Origin: Neoscytalidium dimidiatum
Lineage: Eukaryota > Ascomycota > Dothideomycetes > Botryosphaeriales > Botryosphaeriaceae
DNA: 64,000 bases
Reading direction: 5' to 3'
Assembly (NCBI GenBank): GCA_037367355.1
Contig: CM074699.1
Span: 3,844,001 to 3,908,000 of the forward strand
A program made the position numbers and the translations under genes. Within the stretch, counting starts at the first letter, position 1. Every line of letters starts with the position of its first letter. Positions 11,094 through 23,568 of the stretch are shown here, in pieces. Below the pieces are notes generated by a model. The model had not been told where the DNA came from and ran no database searches. It saw only the letters and a list, made by a program, of their open reading frames with translations.

Positions 11094-11981
11094 GGCTGTC
11101 GGCTTGTCGGCGGCGAGGATGTGAGGGATGTGGAAAGTAAGTTGGACTGGAGGCGCGGGCTGGGCTGGGAAGCTGGGGATAGGGGCTGGCCGCCACGGGC
11201 CAATAGGGCCGACTCGGGGCAGCTCTTTTTTCTGTTGCGCCTGGTGCCCACGTGCAGGCAGGCGTTCGGCACGGTCCGCCGACCAGAAGGTTGCGATTGT
11301 CCTGTCAATATTGGCGCCCGAATCATGGGCGGCGGTCCGGCGTCGCGGCCGCTGGCTGCGTGCCCGGCGCTGCGGCCTCGTCTCCTCGCTTGCAGCCCGG
11401 GCGAGTCAGGGCCGTCCCGTTAAATGCGGCCCTAAGGAGCCCTAGGGAGCCTAGGATGCGGGCCAAGAGCGATGGACAATGCATCTGCTGATCCGGGTAA
11501 GCATAATGCTCCTGCTGCTCAATGCCGCCCCTGCGCCGCGCCATCACGACACCGCGCACGCCCACACGATAAGCGCGGTGCCTGCCCCGCTGGTGCTGCT
11601 CCCCTGCCGCGCGCTCCGACCACTGTTGTACTGCGCGCCCAGGATACGAACCGCGCCGTTGACCGCCGCCTACTACGCCGCAATCGCTACTTCTGTCGAG
11701 CGAAGCCCGCGCGGAAGGGCCCGTGAAATTCCCCGTAGCGTCAGCGAGGCCCCACTGCGTTGTGCTGGGGGGGGGGCCTGAGCAGCGCCAATGGCCATCC
11801 CCCACGTCTTATCACCGTCCTTAGGGCGGCCTCGAGTCTAAAGCTCTCGGATGAGAAGGGTCTGCCCTGTGGCGAGATAAGAGGCGGCGAGACACCACCA
11901 CTGCCAGCTGGGGCTCTGGACCAGCGCGGCAGAGGCCAGGAGACATTCATCGACACCATCTTGAGATACCCGTTTGCCACA
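11094..11981. promoter_or_regulatory. Shared divergent promoter region of the propeller gene and PKS
   Basis: 888 bp between two divergent start codons. It is GC-rich and contains a run of ten G residues at 11767-11776. I see no unambiguous TATA box and no clear CGG-Nx-CCG site that I would assign to the neighbouring Zn2Cys6 protein. Confidence 0.45.
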
Positions 11982-14900
11982 ATGGCCAACACTCCCAGCT
12001 CCTCGGCCCCCGCTCCCCAAGCCGTTCCCTCCTCCAGCAACTCCAGCTCCTTCGAGATGCTCAGCTCCTCCTCGGCTCCCTCGAAATCCGTAAGTGAAGC
12101 TTCACGCCCTTCCGGCCGCCCCGCGTCCCCATGCTGACCGCTGCCTCTCCAGGCCCAATATGAGGATGTGGCAATCATCGGCATGTCCTGTCGCACTGCG
12201 GGAGATAACACAAACCCCGAGAAGCTGTGGCAGTTCCTGATGGACAAGAAGGACGCCTCGGGAGAGGTCCCGAAGAAGCGCTGGGAGGCCTGGTACCGCA
12301 GAGACGTCCGCAACCCGAAGGTGATCGACAACGCAATCAACCGGGGATACTTTATCGAAGACCTGGAGAACTTCGACGCCGCCTTCTTTGGCATCTCACC
12401 AAAGGAGGCTGAGCAGATGGACCCTCACCAGAGACTCGGCCTCGAGCTGGCCTGGGAGGCTCTCGAGAACGCCGGCATTGACCCGAAGACCCTGGCCGGT
12501 TCCGACACGGCCGTGTACATGGGTGTTGACTCGGACGACTACTCCAGACTGCTGCTGGAAGACATTCCCAACATCGAAGCGTGGATGGGAATCGGCACGA
12601 CTGCCCACGGTATCCCCAACCGGATATCCTACCACCTCGACCTCATGGGCCCAAGTTCGGCCGTGGATGCCGCATGTGCGTCATCACTGATTGCTGTCCA
12701 CATGGGCCGACAAGCCATTGCCAACGGGGAGTCTCAGGTTGCAATCGTAGGAGCAGTGAATGTCCTGGTCGGTCCGGCGCTGTTCGTCATGATGGGAAGA
12801 GCTGGCGCTCTCTCGCCGGACGGCGTGTGCCTTTCGTTTGACGACGACGCGCACGGCTACGCCCGAGGAGAAGGTGGCGCTGTTCTTATTCTAAAACGTC
12901 TCTCCGATGCTGTTGCGGACAACGATAATATTCTCGCCGTGCTGAAGGGCAGTGCCATTGCTCAGGACGGAAAGACGAACGGCATCATGGCTCCGAATGC
13001 CAAGGCACAGGAGCTGGTTGCCCGCCAAGCGCTGGAGCGCTCTGGCGTGGACCCGCTGACGGTAGGCTATATTGAAGCGCATGCCACCTCGACGTCTTTG
13101 GGGGATCCGACCGAGGTCTCCGCCCTCGCCGCAGTCTACGGCAAAGGACGGCCTTTGGATGCGCCCGCAAGCATCGGTTCCATCAAGCCCAACGTCGGCC
13201 ATCTTGAGGCTGCGGCCGGTGCCATCGGTCTGGTGAAGGCTGTCATGGCTGTGAACAAGGGCGAGCTTGCTCCCCAAACCAGGTTGCAGAAACTCAACAC
13301 TCGTATCGACTGGGAGAAGTCTGGTCTCAAGGTCGTTCGGGAGAGGCAAAAATGGAACGAGTCCCAGGGACCTCGCCGTGCTGCTGTGTGTTCATATGGA
13401 TACGGCGGTACCGTCACCCATGCCGTCATTGAGGAGTTTTCTTCCAACGTCTCCGCCCCGAAGCAGCAGACTGCTGGTCCCGTGACCTTGGTTCTTTCTG
13501 CACCTCAAGAGAAACGGCTGGCCTCCCAAGCTACAGCTCTAGCAGACTGGCTGGCTGATGAAGGCAAGAGCGAAGACCTGCGGGCTATTGCCGCGACACT
13601 TGCTCTCCGTCGAGCCCCCCACCACTACCGCGTGTCCTTCGTAGTCACAAGTCATGACGAAGCAGTAGAATCTTTGCGCGCCTTTGCGAAGGGTTCCCCA
13701 ACCGAATGGGTTGCTGATGGCCGTGTCTTCGACAACGCCACTAAGAAAGATGCCGTGTGGGTATTCTCCGGGCACGGCGCGCAGTGGGCGGACATGGGCA
13801 AGGAGCTACTTCAGAACGCAGTTTTCAAGCAGGCCATCACGCCGCTGGATGAGATCGTTCAGGCGGAAGTAGGGTGCTCGGCCATTGACGCCCTAGAGAA
13901 AGGTGACTTCGAAGACTCGGACAGAATTCAGGTGCTCACCTACGTGGTCCAAATCGGCCTCAGCCAGGTCTTGAAGTCAAAGGGCGTAGAGCCTCAGGCA
14001 GTTATCGGGCACTCGGTCGGCGAAATTGCTGCGTCTGTTGTCGCTGGCTGCCTCACTGCGGAGGAGGGTGCTCTCGTCGTCACCCGGCGAGCGAGGTTGT
14101 ATGCTCAAGTCAAGGGTCTGGGTGGGATGGCCCTAGTAAATTCGCCCTTCTCCCAGGTCGCAGCAGAGCTCCATGGCAGGCGTGATATTGTCCCTGCTAT
14201 TGACTCTTCACCGAACTCGTGCGTAGTCAGCGGCGAGAAGGGCCCGCTTGCTGAGTACGTGGAAAGCCTGAAAGCGAGGAACATCAAGACTTTCCAAGTT
14301 AAGACCGACATCGCCTTCCACTGCCCAATGCTGGAGAAGCTGGCCGACCCCTTGGCAGAGGCACTATCGAAGGCGCTCAACCCGCGCCCACCCGTTGTCC
14401 CGCTCTACTCGACGTCGAATTCGTACCCGCGTGCCGACAGCCTCCGTAACATCGACTACTGGGTCAACAACATGATCAGCCCCGTCTGGCTGACATCTGC
14501 CGTCAACGCTGCCGTCGAAGATGGATTCCGCGTGTTCCTTGAGGTCTCGTCTCATCCGATTGTAACGCACTCGATCAATGAGACGCTTGCGGAGCGAGAC
14601 TTGAATGAATCAGCAACCATTGGGACCATGAAGAGGAACTCATCAGCCGAGAAGAGCATCCAGCACGCTATCGCTCAGCTGTGGACAAAGGGCTCGCAGG
14701 TCAACTTCAAGGCTCAGTTTGGGAGGGAATGGTCTCCCGCTGTTCCTGTCACGCCGTGGAGCCCCAAGCCGTACTGGAAGGAAGTCGAGACCGGTCCCAT
14801 CGGCGAAGGCACTCAGCACGATGTTGAGAAGCACACAATCCTTGGCCAGCGCACGCCCATCGCGGGCACTGACACCGTTCTCTACACTACGAAGCTCGAT

Positions 14901-17399
14901 GACAAGACTAAGCCCTTCCCCGGAACTCATCCGCTTGACGGGACCGAGATCATCCCGGCTGCTGTGTACGTGAACACCTTCCACCATGCAACCGGCGGCA
15001 CGGTGCTCTCCGACATCATGCTGCGCGTTCCCGTATCCATGAGCAACGACAGAAGAGAGGTCCAAGTCGTTGTGCAAGGCGAAGAAATCAAGGTGGCCTC
15101 TCGGCTGGAGCAGAAGAATGCCTCGGCCGACGATCTTGAGCACACCTGGATCCCTCACAGCTCGGCTAGATGGAGCACCCCGAAGACGCTCCCGCCCAAG
15201 CAGACATTCGATGTCGAAGGGATCAAGAAGCGCATCGGTACTATTCTTCCGAACAGTTTCTCGTGGGACTACTTGCAGAAGATTGGTGTTTCGGGCATCG
15301 CTTTCCCCTGGCAAGTCACAGAACACTACGGCAACACCAAGGAGATGATGGTCAGAGTGGACATGGATCCAGAGTCTGATTCTATGCACTGGGATCCTTA
15401 CTCATGGGCTCCTCTTCTCGATGCAGCAACTTCTGTCGGATCCACCATCTTCTTCAATGATCCGCGCATGCGCATCGTATCCCAGATTGACAAGGTCTTC
15501 CTTTTGTCCAATGAGCCACCACCAAAGATCGGCTATCTCTTTGTCGAGGAGGCCGCCGATGACAAGAGCCCAGCCGCCCATGTCAGCGTCTTGAACGAGC
15601 AGGGTGAGATGTTGGCGAAGTTTCAGTCTATGAGGTTTTCCGAAGTTGAGGGTGCATCTGGTATCAGTGGTAGCGTCGAGAGCCTTGTCCACCAGATTGC
15701 CTGGATTCCCCCGCAATTCTCAGAGAAGCCATTGTACCTCAGCCAGATGGTTCTCGTGTCAGACGACTCTGCTCTATTGGAGCGGTACGCAGACCAATTG
15801 AAGAGTCAAGTCCCCAAGGTACTTCAGGTGAAGTCAGCTGAGGAGTTGAGCAAACAGGACGTGCTCTCTGCTTTGAAGGTCAAGGGTTCCGCAGTCGTTT
15901 ACCTGCCTGGAAAGGTGTCGTCGTTGCAAGAAGTGCCTAACGCTACCCATAAATTTGTATGGGAGACTGTAAGCATCATCAAGCTCTTGGTAAAGTCTTC
16001 CGCGGCAGCCAAGCTCTTTGTCATCACAGATCAGGCCCACACCGGGGCATCCACGACTGCCCTTGCTCAAGGCGCACTCTACGGACTCGGTCGTATTGCA
16101 GCTCAGGAGCATCCTGACATCTGGGGCGCCCTGATTGACAATGAGGGCTCTCAGTTCCCTCTGATGGCAGTCAAGTACGTCCAAGAGCAAGACATCATCC
16201 GTATAGAGGATGGACTGCCCAGGGTCGGCCGTCTCCGCCCTCTGTCCCGTGAGCAGCGCCACGATGCCGATTCAACCAAGACTCTGCTGCCCAAGCCCGA
16301 AGGTACATATGTCGTGACCGGAGGCTTCGGCGACCTTGGTCTTGAGATCCTCGACTTCTTGGTGGAAAAGGGAGCGCGTCGTATTGTTGTCGTTTCGCGC
16401 CGCGCCCTTCCACCGCGCAGCAAGTGGCATAGTGTTTCCGACAAGATGGCTCCCATCGTCCAGAAAATTCAGAAGCTGGAGAAGGCGGGAGCTACTATTC
16501 ACGCCGTGCCGCTTGATATCGGTGCTGATGACGCGCATGAGCAGCTTCTTGACGTGCTTGACCGCCTCTCCCTACCCCCGGTACTTGGTGTCGTCCACGC
16601 TGCTGGCGTCCTCGAGGACAACCTGATCCAAGACACTACTGCCGACTCATTCGCTCGAGTCTTCAGCCCGAAGGTGTCTGGCTCCCTTGCCCTTCACAAA
16701 GCTTTCCCCCCAGCCACTCTTGACTTCTTTGTGTTATTCTCATCCATCGGCCAGCTCGTTGGAACTTCAGGTCAGGCTCCCTACGGCAGTTCCAACGCTT
16801 TTCTGGATGCTTTGGCAAAACACCGCAGAGTTCAGGGCGATAACGCCGTGGCCTTCCAGTGGACTGCCTGGCGCGGTCTTGGCATGGCTACCAGCACCGA
16901 CTTCCTTGCTGTGGAATTTGAGAGCAAGGGTATCACCGATATAAGCAGGGATGAAGGCTTCCGCGCTTGGGAGCACCTTGGGAAATATGACATTGACCAT
17001 GGTGTTGTCACCCGCATTCGTACCTATAATCAAGGCGAGCCCACGCCAATTCCCCTCATCGAGCAAGTTGCTCCTCGGCGTGTCGGAAATATTGCCGCGG
17101 CGGCTGAAGCCACGAAGGATGCCGAGTCTAGGCCTTCATCAGGCCCCGAGCTCAAGGACTGGCTCAATGTGAAAATTCGCGAATGCATAGCGGCTGTGCT
17201 CATGATCGGCGACATCGAGGAGGTTGACCCTCGCGCAGCAGTCTCTGATTTGGGCGTCGACAGCGTCATGACCGTTGCACTCCGGCAAAAGCTGCAGGCT
17301 GCCATGAACATCAAGGTTCCTCCGACCTTGACCTGGAATCACCCTACGGTTGTCCACCTTGTGGATTGGTTTTACGCCAAACTTACGGAGGAAAAGTAG
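11982..17399 (+). CDS. Partially reducing iterative type I PKS (6-MSAS/mellein-synthase type)
   Basis: Model: join(11982..12089, 12153..17399), 1784 aa, one 63-bp intron. The Ser-rich leader (1-36) precedes the KS. Domains in order: KS with active Cys211 (DAACASSL), EAHATST and KPNVGHLEAAAG; AT with Ser657 in GHSVGE; DH/thioester-hydrolase-like region with His962 in HPLDGTEIIP (HxxxGxxxxP) and a later LLDAATS Asp; KR with nucleotide-binding GGFGDLG near 1427 and Tyr1580 in QAPYGSSNAF; ACP with phosphopantetheine Ser1740 in LGVDSVMTV. There is no SAT, PT, ER, MT or TE domain. Length and layout match fungal 6-methylsalicylate and (R)-mellein synthases (about 1770-1800 aa). All catalytic residues I looked for are present, so it should be functional. 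The product (6-MSA, mellein or a related pyrone) cannot be decided by eye. Confidence 0.95.
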
Positions 17400-17871
17400 A
17401 CGGTAGCAGAGGATGTGGCTGCCTCACCCCATTTGTTTTCTCTCTTTCTCTTTTTGCTTCGAGCGTTGAGCGCCCTAGAGTCGCCTTTCCTTTATTGATT
17501 TTAGACACCGTGATGATTGATGAGCAGTAGCCGTATACAAGAATGGTAATAGAGTAATTGTTTACATAGAGAATGTTATTCAGATAGATAGCAACGACGT
17601 AATAACCGTTCTTAATTACAGAATGAGCTTCTAGCGTCCAAAAACCTATTTCCTATTCTTTGAATTATGATTGGGCCACTTTCCCCAGCGCTAAGCCTCC
17701 TGCTTATACATTGGTGCCTGCCAGCTGTCAGCCTAGCAGACTCAGCCTCGTTCCCAACCAGCCCGTTGGACGGGTACGCCTTGCCGCAGCAGTCCATCAG
17801 TATCACGGATGGGTGTATATATTTTTCTCGCAATCACCACGCCGGTACGCTAATTACTGAACGAAGCTTCC
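17400..17871. other. Intergenic, PKS 3' region and HIT gene leader
   Basis: 472 bp. The first part after the PKS stop is pyrimidine-rich and then AT-rich, as expected of a 3' UTR and terminator. No coding signal is seen. Confidence 0.5.
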
Positions 17872-18550
17872 ATGATAAAACTCTGCCAGCTCTGGCAAAA
17901 ATCGACCACCATTCTCTATCGCGTAGGCCGATACATTGCAGGCCTAGAGTGGAAAGAAAAGAAACAGGAAATCTGTGTTTTCTGCGGTAGTAGGAACTTT
18001 CAGAGCATTGTCTACAAGGTAAAGTCTGACATGGCGGGGCCTTTCTTACATTATATCCTTTTCAACTAACGCATCTCAAGGATGAGCATGTTATCGCATT
18101 CGAAAACACTCGACTAGCTGGGAAATGGCACTGGCTTCTCATACCGACTGTTCACTTGCGAGACATCGAAGCGCTTGCTGGGAAGCACGTCCAGCTGCGT
18201 AGGACCTCTTCTATGTTGATTTTTGGCTTTTACTGACAGATCGAGCAGTTGAACGGCTGGAACGAGTGAAGCATGCACTCTTAAACAAGTATTGCCCCGG
18301 AGTTCCACCACCCTCAGTTCACTCTGGCTTCCACAGAGGGCGCAGGAAGCTCTTCGGGTCAATATTCTGGCCAGATATTGTTTCCATTCATCATCTTCAT
18401 ATGCACGTCATTGTAGAACCCCGGGCAATCCTGAGGCTAGTCAAGTATCCCATTTGGCTGCCACTGATGTGGAAGTCCGATGTAAAGGTTCTATGTGAAA
18501 TGCAGCGCAGGCAACAAAAGGAGCACCAAAAAGCCATGAAGAAGAGATGA
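17872..18550 (+). CDS. HIT-family (HINT-like) nucleotide hydrolase/transferase
   Basis: Model: join(17872..18018, 18081..18198, 18249..18550), 188 aa. The histidine triad H-L-H-M-H lies at 137-141, preceded by an N-terminal ICVFCGSRNFQSIVYK segment typical of HIT proteins (CxFC, then I-V-Y-x-D/E) and WHWLLIPTVHLRD matching the usual P-x-x-H strand. Such enzymes hydrolyse AMP-lysine, phosphoramidate or dinucleotide substrates in the cytosol or nucleus. Intron 1 (62 bp) has the CTAAC branch motif. Intron 2 has two in-frame acceptors (18239 and 18248); I prefer 18248, which gives a 50-bp intron and the smoother alignment. The PKS is about 0.5 kb upstream on the same strand, but HIT proteins are housekeeping and this one is probably not part of a cluster. 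Confidence 0.8.
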
Positions 18551-18600
18551 ATCAAAATCACATATCGATCTACAATACCATATGTATAACAGACGCAGTT

Positions 18601-19023
18601 TCACACCTTCATACTCTCAAAGCGGCCCTTCTGGTACTTCCTCGTGGCCCGTACGTTCCAAATGACAAGAAATATGAACACTGCCAGCATCAAAGCAACA
18701 GCTATCAAGGGCGCAATAATAGAGAAAACTGTAAAACCATATGAAGCGTTCTGAAAGCGCTGGCTTTCCTGAAGTCCGGGTGTGCCGAGGCCAACTTGCA
18801 TGGCGGTCAAAACGATGACAATATACCCAAGAATGGAGGCGACGCGCGTGAAGTTCTCTTCAAAAAAGTCTGACTTCACCCTATAGCCAAACATGTATCC
18901 GCGAAGGTCAAGTTTCTTCATTCGATAGATTTTGTTCAAACGACTGAGCCGGAGTTCGCCATAAAGTTGGCCGAAGTCTGTTGCATCCGTTGTTTTTATG
19001 CTCGTATTGTTCCCACATAGTGG
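18601..19023 (-). pseudogene. 3' exon of a DUF6601-like fungal membrane protein
   Basis: An open frame of 140 codons ends at TGA 18603-18601. It carries the block I associate with the fungal DUF6601 family: DFGQLYGELRLSRLNKIYR, then RGYMFGY, then two hydrophobic helices around ILGYIVIVLTAMQVGLGTP and SYGFTVFSIIAPLIAVALML. A possible acceptor (TACAG) sits at 19024-19025. Upstream on the same strand I could not find the N-terminal half of the family, although a hydrophobic open stretch lies around 19100-19330. It is therefore either a 5'-truncated relic or a gene whose first exons are too diverged to recognise. Function in the family is unknown. Confidence 0.5.
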
Positions 19024-21609
19024 CTGTACCGCGCAATGACAAGGAAACTGTTAGCAACTCTGATGTGCATGTTGAGTTATTGCCTCTATTTGCGACACCG
19101 AATATGACAAGATCTCGCAATGGAATGGAGGGAAAAATTCAAGTGGCAGCCTTGTGCATATCAGCCTTGTCCGGAGGGTGAATGACTTGTGTAGGATGTG
19201 CTTACATCTGTGTGATGGGCATTTGTCGCACAAGTATAAGCGCCGGAGAGCTTTGTCGTTTTGAATGAATGAGGTCAGACTGGAAACCACAGCTCTCAGG
19301 CGGAAGTCGGCGACAATTATAAAGAGGTGCCAGGCTTCTCGTATCGCACGGTGTGGATTTTCGAGCTAGAGCTGCCTTGCTGATCTAAATCTTTGATTGG
19401 CCGCGAGAAGTTTACGTCAGCTGCAAGTCTTGCAGAGGAGATGCACAAAATCCGCCAATGACAAGTGCAAAAAGCAATAAAGGGTCGACCTCATCCTCGC
19501 CTCCTGCAGGAAAAATGATTGGCAAGAGAGTGCGTGGAAGAATCGTTTTAAGATTTGCTAATCTCCTCAAGAAAGTATTTCGGACCAAAGGAACTATTTT
19601 GAGTCCAGGACCATTTGCAATGCTATCCGGACGATCCAAACTGCCACAAAGACGATTCAGACGGTCGAGCGCAAGTTATAGGCTAAATGCGAAAGGTCTA
19701 AGAGACCAGTAATAGAGTGAATAGTCTGTTGTTATATGTGCTTGCCGGGAAGTGGTCATGAAGCTAGAAGGTGCGTAACGTGGCTTACAATCGATACTAG
19801 CCTGCTTAAGGTGTAAACCTTGTGAGACGAACCTGGATTACGATGGGATCACAGCAGCAATTTTGCCTGATTTTCTGGATTGTTCCTTCATCGTTAACAG
19901 TCAATAATCTCAAGGCGCGGAAAGCGCTGGAAGCCGAGAAAAAAGTGGATCCCGACAAGTTATTGACCTTTGATTCTCTAACTGATGTAAGAGTCAGCTC
20001 TAGGCAATATGTGCGGCTAGCTGTGAGAAGTTGGAGACTGTATTTCTTCTTCCAGTCGCACGTCATGCTGCAGCGATGTCCACTGCTTTCATTTTATATC
20101 AATATGTTCCTGAAATCCGCGATCCGGTAAATTCATTCTTTCAAGGATAGTGGCTCCCGGCAGGCTGCTTTTGCTTAGAGAGGCACGGAAGATCGTCGAG
20201 GTTATTGGAATTCAGAAAGCCACCCATGAAAATCATAAGGGCGAAATGGTCCCCGTAATGCATATGTCGATGGAGTCTGCAAGTATGGATTTGAACCGCG
20301 TTGTTTGCGCTAGTTCAATCTTTGTGATTGTTTTCGAATATGTGTAAGTCTTGAAGGGTCCTAGAGTGGGGTTGACACCGAAGTCGTTCACTATATGTTT
20401 CCCCAAAGCAAGACTGACGCTTATAAAAGGAACGATGAGAATTGCGACACCACTGAAGTTCAGAATTATGTCATTTAGACTTTTCGAGTGTAGGAGGGGC
20501 TTAAAAACTGCGGCTATAGAAGTTGCCAGTACTATCAATAGTTTATACGCATTTCGCACCCTTTCTAAAGGCCTTCAAAATAAGCATGTTTTGCAAGGCC
20601 GGCGCAACCATGAATTAAATGAAATCAGACTTCTTGGCGGTAGCGGTCGCCATGGCTGGTTGCTATTGCCGATTGGGCAAGTATACATGCTGCAGAAAAG
20701 TAAAGATCAGTTCAAGCAGCATCGTACCGGTGAAATGTGCGTATATGTAAGCCACTGATTGAAGAGACATATTGATACTAAGCGAGATTGTGAGAAATGT
20801 ATTGTAGTACAACAGAATCTAAATCATAAAATTCAGGAGCTTCTAGTATTAAACTGAGAAGCGCCGTTAGGCAGAGTTTCTTCAGGTATCGTTATACAAA
20901 ATTAAAAAGGAAGCTGTTGTGATTCTATTCGTGCGCAAGCTGCCAATGGCTGGCACATAACGTTAAAAATCATTTTAGCCGGACATTTTTGCTTGTGTCA
21001 GTGTGCGCATTCTGTAAATCCAACGATCTGGGATAAGTGGCTTCCGTAAGCACCTAGAACGACAAGTACTTCCTAGAGCTTATTACTACTAAAGTAGGCA
21101 GTAGATGGACAGCAGCTATGGCCCATTGGCCAATCCGCCTGCGATAAGCTTTCCGGCACGGAAAGGAATGCGCGGATCGCCACTCTCCCGTCGAAAGGTG
21201 CCCTCGCTAGCTGACGAAACACCTATTCGCTAGGTCTTAACAACTTAGAATTGCGTTCTATGGCTAAGAGTCTTGCACCATCCGCGATATGGAGACGCGG
21301 CCATGAAAAAATGAAACCGCCGCGATTGCGTCATTGCAGGGTATCCAAACCTCAGAGTTTTGCCGAGAAAAACCGGCAACCAGTCCGCTTGCACCGATAA
21401 GAATGTTGGATGCTACCCACCGTCTAAGAGATATCAGGCAAGTCCGGCCGTCGTCGTGATTGTTCTGAGGAATAATGCCATCCGGCCGATCGGAGCCTGT
21501 ACCGAGCCTCGCATATGAGGCACTATTTATCTCTTGGAGAGTTGCTAAATATCATCGCAGACCAGAGTGAAATCCCTCAACACCCAGTTAGTACGCCCCA
21601 AGTTACACC
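19024..21609. other. Unassigned stretch with unrecognised open frames
   Basis: 2.6 kb. Minus-strand frames at 19412-19639, 19806-20066 and 20233-20559 encode plausible-looking sequence; the last has two hydrophobic segments (RNAYKLLIVLATSIAAVF and GVAILIVPFISVSLAL). I recognise no family and cannot join them into a spliced model. The part after 20.76 kb is more AT-rich and appears empty up to the FMO start. Confidence 0.4.
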
Positions 21610-23228
21610 ATGGCTACCAAAGGAAAGAGAGTGGCTGTCATCGGGGCCGGCCCAGCGGGAGCCATAGCTGTCGACGCATTGGTCAAAGAGCAGGCATTCG
21701 AAACCGTCCGTGTATTTGAAAGGAAAGCTCTGCTAGGAGGAACTTGGTAGACGCTCTCTACTGACCTCTTTCCGTTTGACCCGCTGCTAACTGTTTTCGT
21801 ATTTGTGTAGGGTATTCACGCCGGAACTTCCCCCGAAAATTCCGTCATTGAAAGACCTACTGGATCGTACTGCGGATATTCCGGTCTCCATTCCATCAAC
21901 CTTCCCGGCGGAGACTCCCAAATCAGAGAGTGTGAACAGTCATCAACGCCGCTTCACTGATACCGCTGTATGGGGCCACTTGCATAGCAATATTCCGCCC
22001 TCTGTCATGAGCTACACGAAAGAACCGTTCCCGGAAATAATCTCTGAGCAGAGCCTTGCACGTTTCGGACCCAAAGCCCCGTTTAGGCACCGCGAAGTGA
22101 TTAGAGACTGGGTCGAAAGCATTTTTGTTGAAAAAGGTCATGAAAAGCTTGTTGAGTTTAGTACGACTGTAGAGCTTGCTGAGAAGAAGGGAGACGAATG
22201 GATTCTCACTTTACGAAAAGAGATCCCAGGGAAAACGAAAGACTACTGGTGGCAAGAGACGTTTGACGCTCTTGTGGTGGCATCCGGTCACTATTACATT
22301 CCTTTCGTTCCAAGACTTCCGGGCCTTCTGGAGTTCAACGAACGCTATCCTGGTGTGATTTCCCACAGCAAGCACTACCGCAACCCGGAAGATTTCAGGA
22401 ACAAGGTACGCACCTCTCAACGTATATTACCACCTTTCTGACTCCTTTACCAGCGTGTGGTGGTCGTCGGTGGATCCATTTCTGCAATTGATGTTCTCCA
22501 CGATATCAGAAGTGTTGTGAAACAACCCGTCTATGCTTCACTGCGACAGCCTCTTCCCAACTTTGGCTGGGTTCCCTTCACACATCCGCACATTGAAGTC
22601 AAGAAGGAAATCACTAGATTCGATCCAGACACTCGCCGGATTTATTTTGCAGACGGCACTTCTCTGACCGATGTTGATCATATCGTGTTCGCAACAGGCT
22701 ACGATTTCAGCTTACCCTTCCTGCCCAACGTCCAAATAAATAACCGCCGCATACCCGGACTTTATTTACACGTTTTCAACATTTCTGACCCAACCGTTGT
22801 CTACATTGGAGCCGTAAGTACTTTCACTCTTGCCGAGGCTTGTAACGCGTGCTAATAAACACCAGGTCACCGGCGGCTTCACTTTCCGAGCCTTCGAATA
22901 TCAAGCTGTTGCAGCTGCGCGGGTGCTTGCTGGACGTGCAAAGCTACCGTCGAAAGAGGAGATGCTCCAGTGGGAGAAAGACCGCCTAGCAGAACGTGGC
23001 GAAGGAAAGCCGTTCTACACGCTCGCGCCGGATTGGGAAGCCTACTTTGAGTCATTGCGGGCGATAGCTGGTGATCCTGCACCTGGAACGACAGGAAGAG
23101 TCCTCCCCGCATTTGACAAGCAATGGTTGAGAACCTTTGAAGAAGTCCTTGCGATTAGACTGAATTGGTGGAAAAGCGAGGCAGAGCGGGCACAGAACGA
23201 AATTTTGCAACCTAGGGCTCGGTTGTAG
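21610..23228 (+). CDS. Flavin-containing monooxygenase
   Basis: Model: join(21610..21746, 21811..22405, 22454..22813, 22866..23228), 484 aa; introns of 64, 48 and 52 bp, frame preserved. It has the FAD-binding VIGAGPAGA at 10-18 followed by an acidic-ended FERK strand, GGTW then VFTPE across intron 1, the FMO-type fingerprint YPGVISHSKHY, a second GxGxxS-type pyridine-nucleotide motif VVGGSISAID near 248-257, and FATGYDFSLPFLP. It fits fungal dimethylaniline-monooxygenase-like FMOs, which insert one oxygen into N, S or carbonyl substrates using NADPH. It is intact and lies 4.2 kb from the PKS, so a tailoring role is possible but unproven. The substrate cannot be inferred. Confidence 0.92.
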
Positions 23229-23568
23229 GTTGTGTTGACAGATCCGCCCGAAACAGCAAATTTGTACTGAATACTGTCGTCTCGTTGAAGACGTATCGAG
23301 GTAGAGTGAATTACGCTTTTTCATTGGCCTTTTGCATGCGATTGATCCAAAGCCCTCTTAACTCTTCGGAGGCCAGACAGGACAACCTGCAGCCAATCAG
23401 AACCGCCGCACGCCGCAAATACCCAACGACTTGTTTCACGTATATTGAATGACCCTGGGCTTTCGTTTTGGTCAATTCATTAAGTATCAAACATTCTTCT
23501 ACATGAAGTCCTCGCCAAAGGTCGTAAGCGATAGATTCACTTCCCATGCGTGCAGTACCAACTTAGAC
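23229..23568. other. Intergenic with the 32-bp dispersed motif
   Basis: 340 bp between converging FMO and CAP genes. No gene is seen. It contains the second copy of the 32-bp motif. Confidence 0.6.
23393..23424. repeat. 32-bp dispersed motif, copy 2
   Basis: 31 of 32 bases match 7868-7899, same orientation. Confidence 0.85.

Noticed and set aside
20233..20559. Minus-strand frame with two hydrophobic segments
   Set aside because: No family recognised and no neighbouring exons could be joined in frame; noted only in the interval description.
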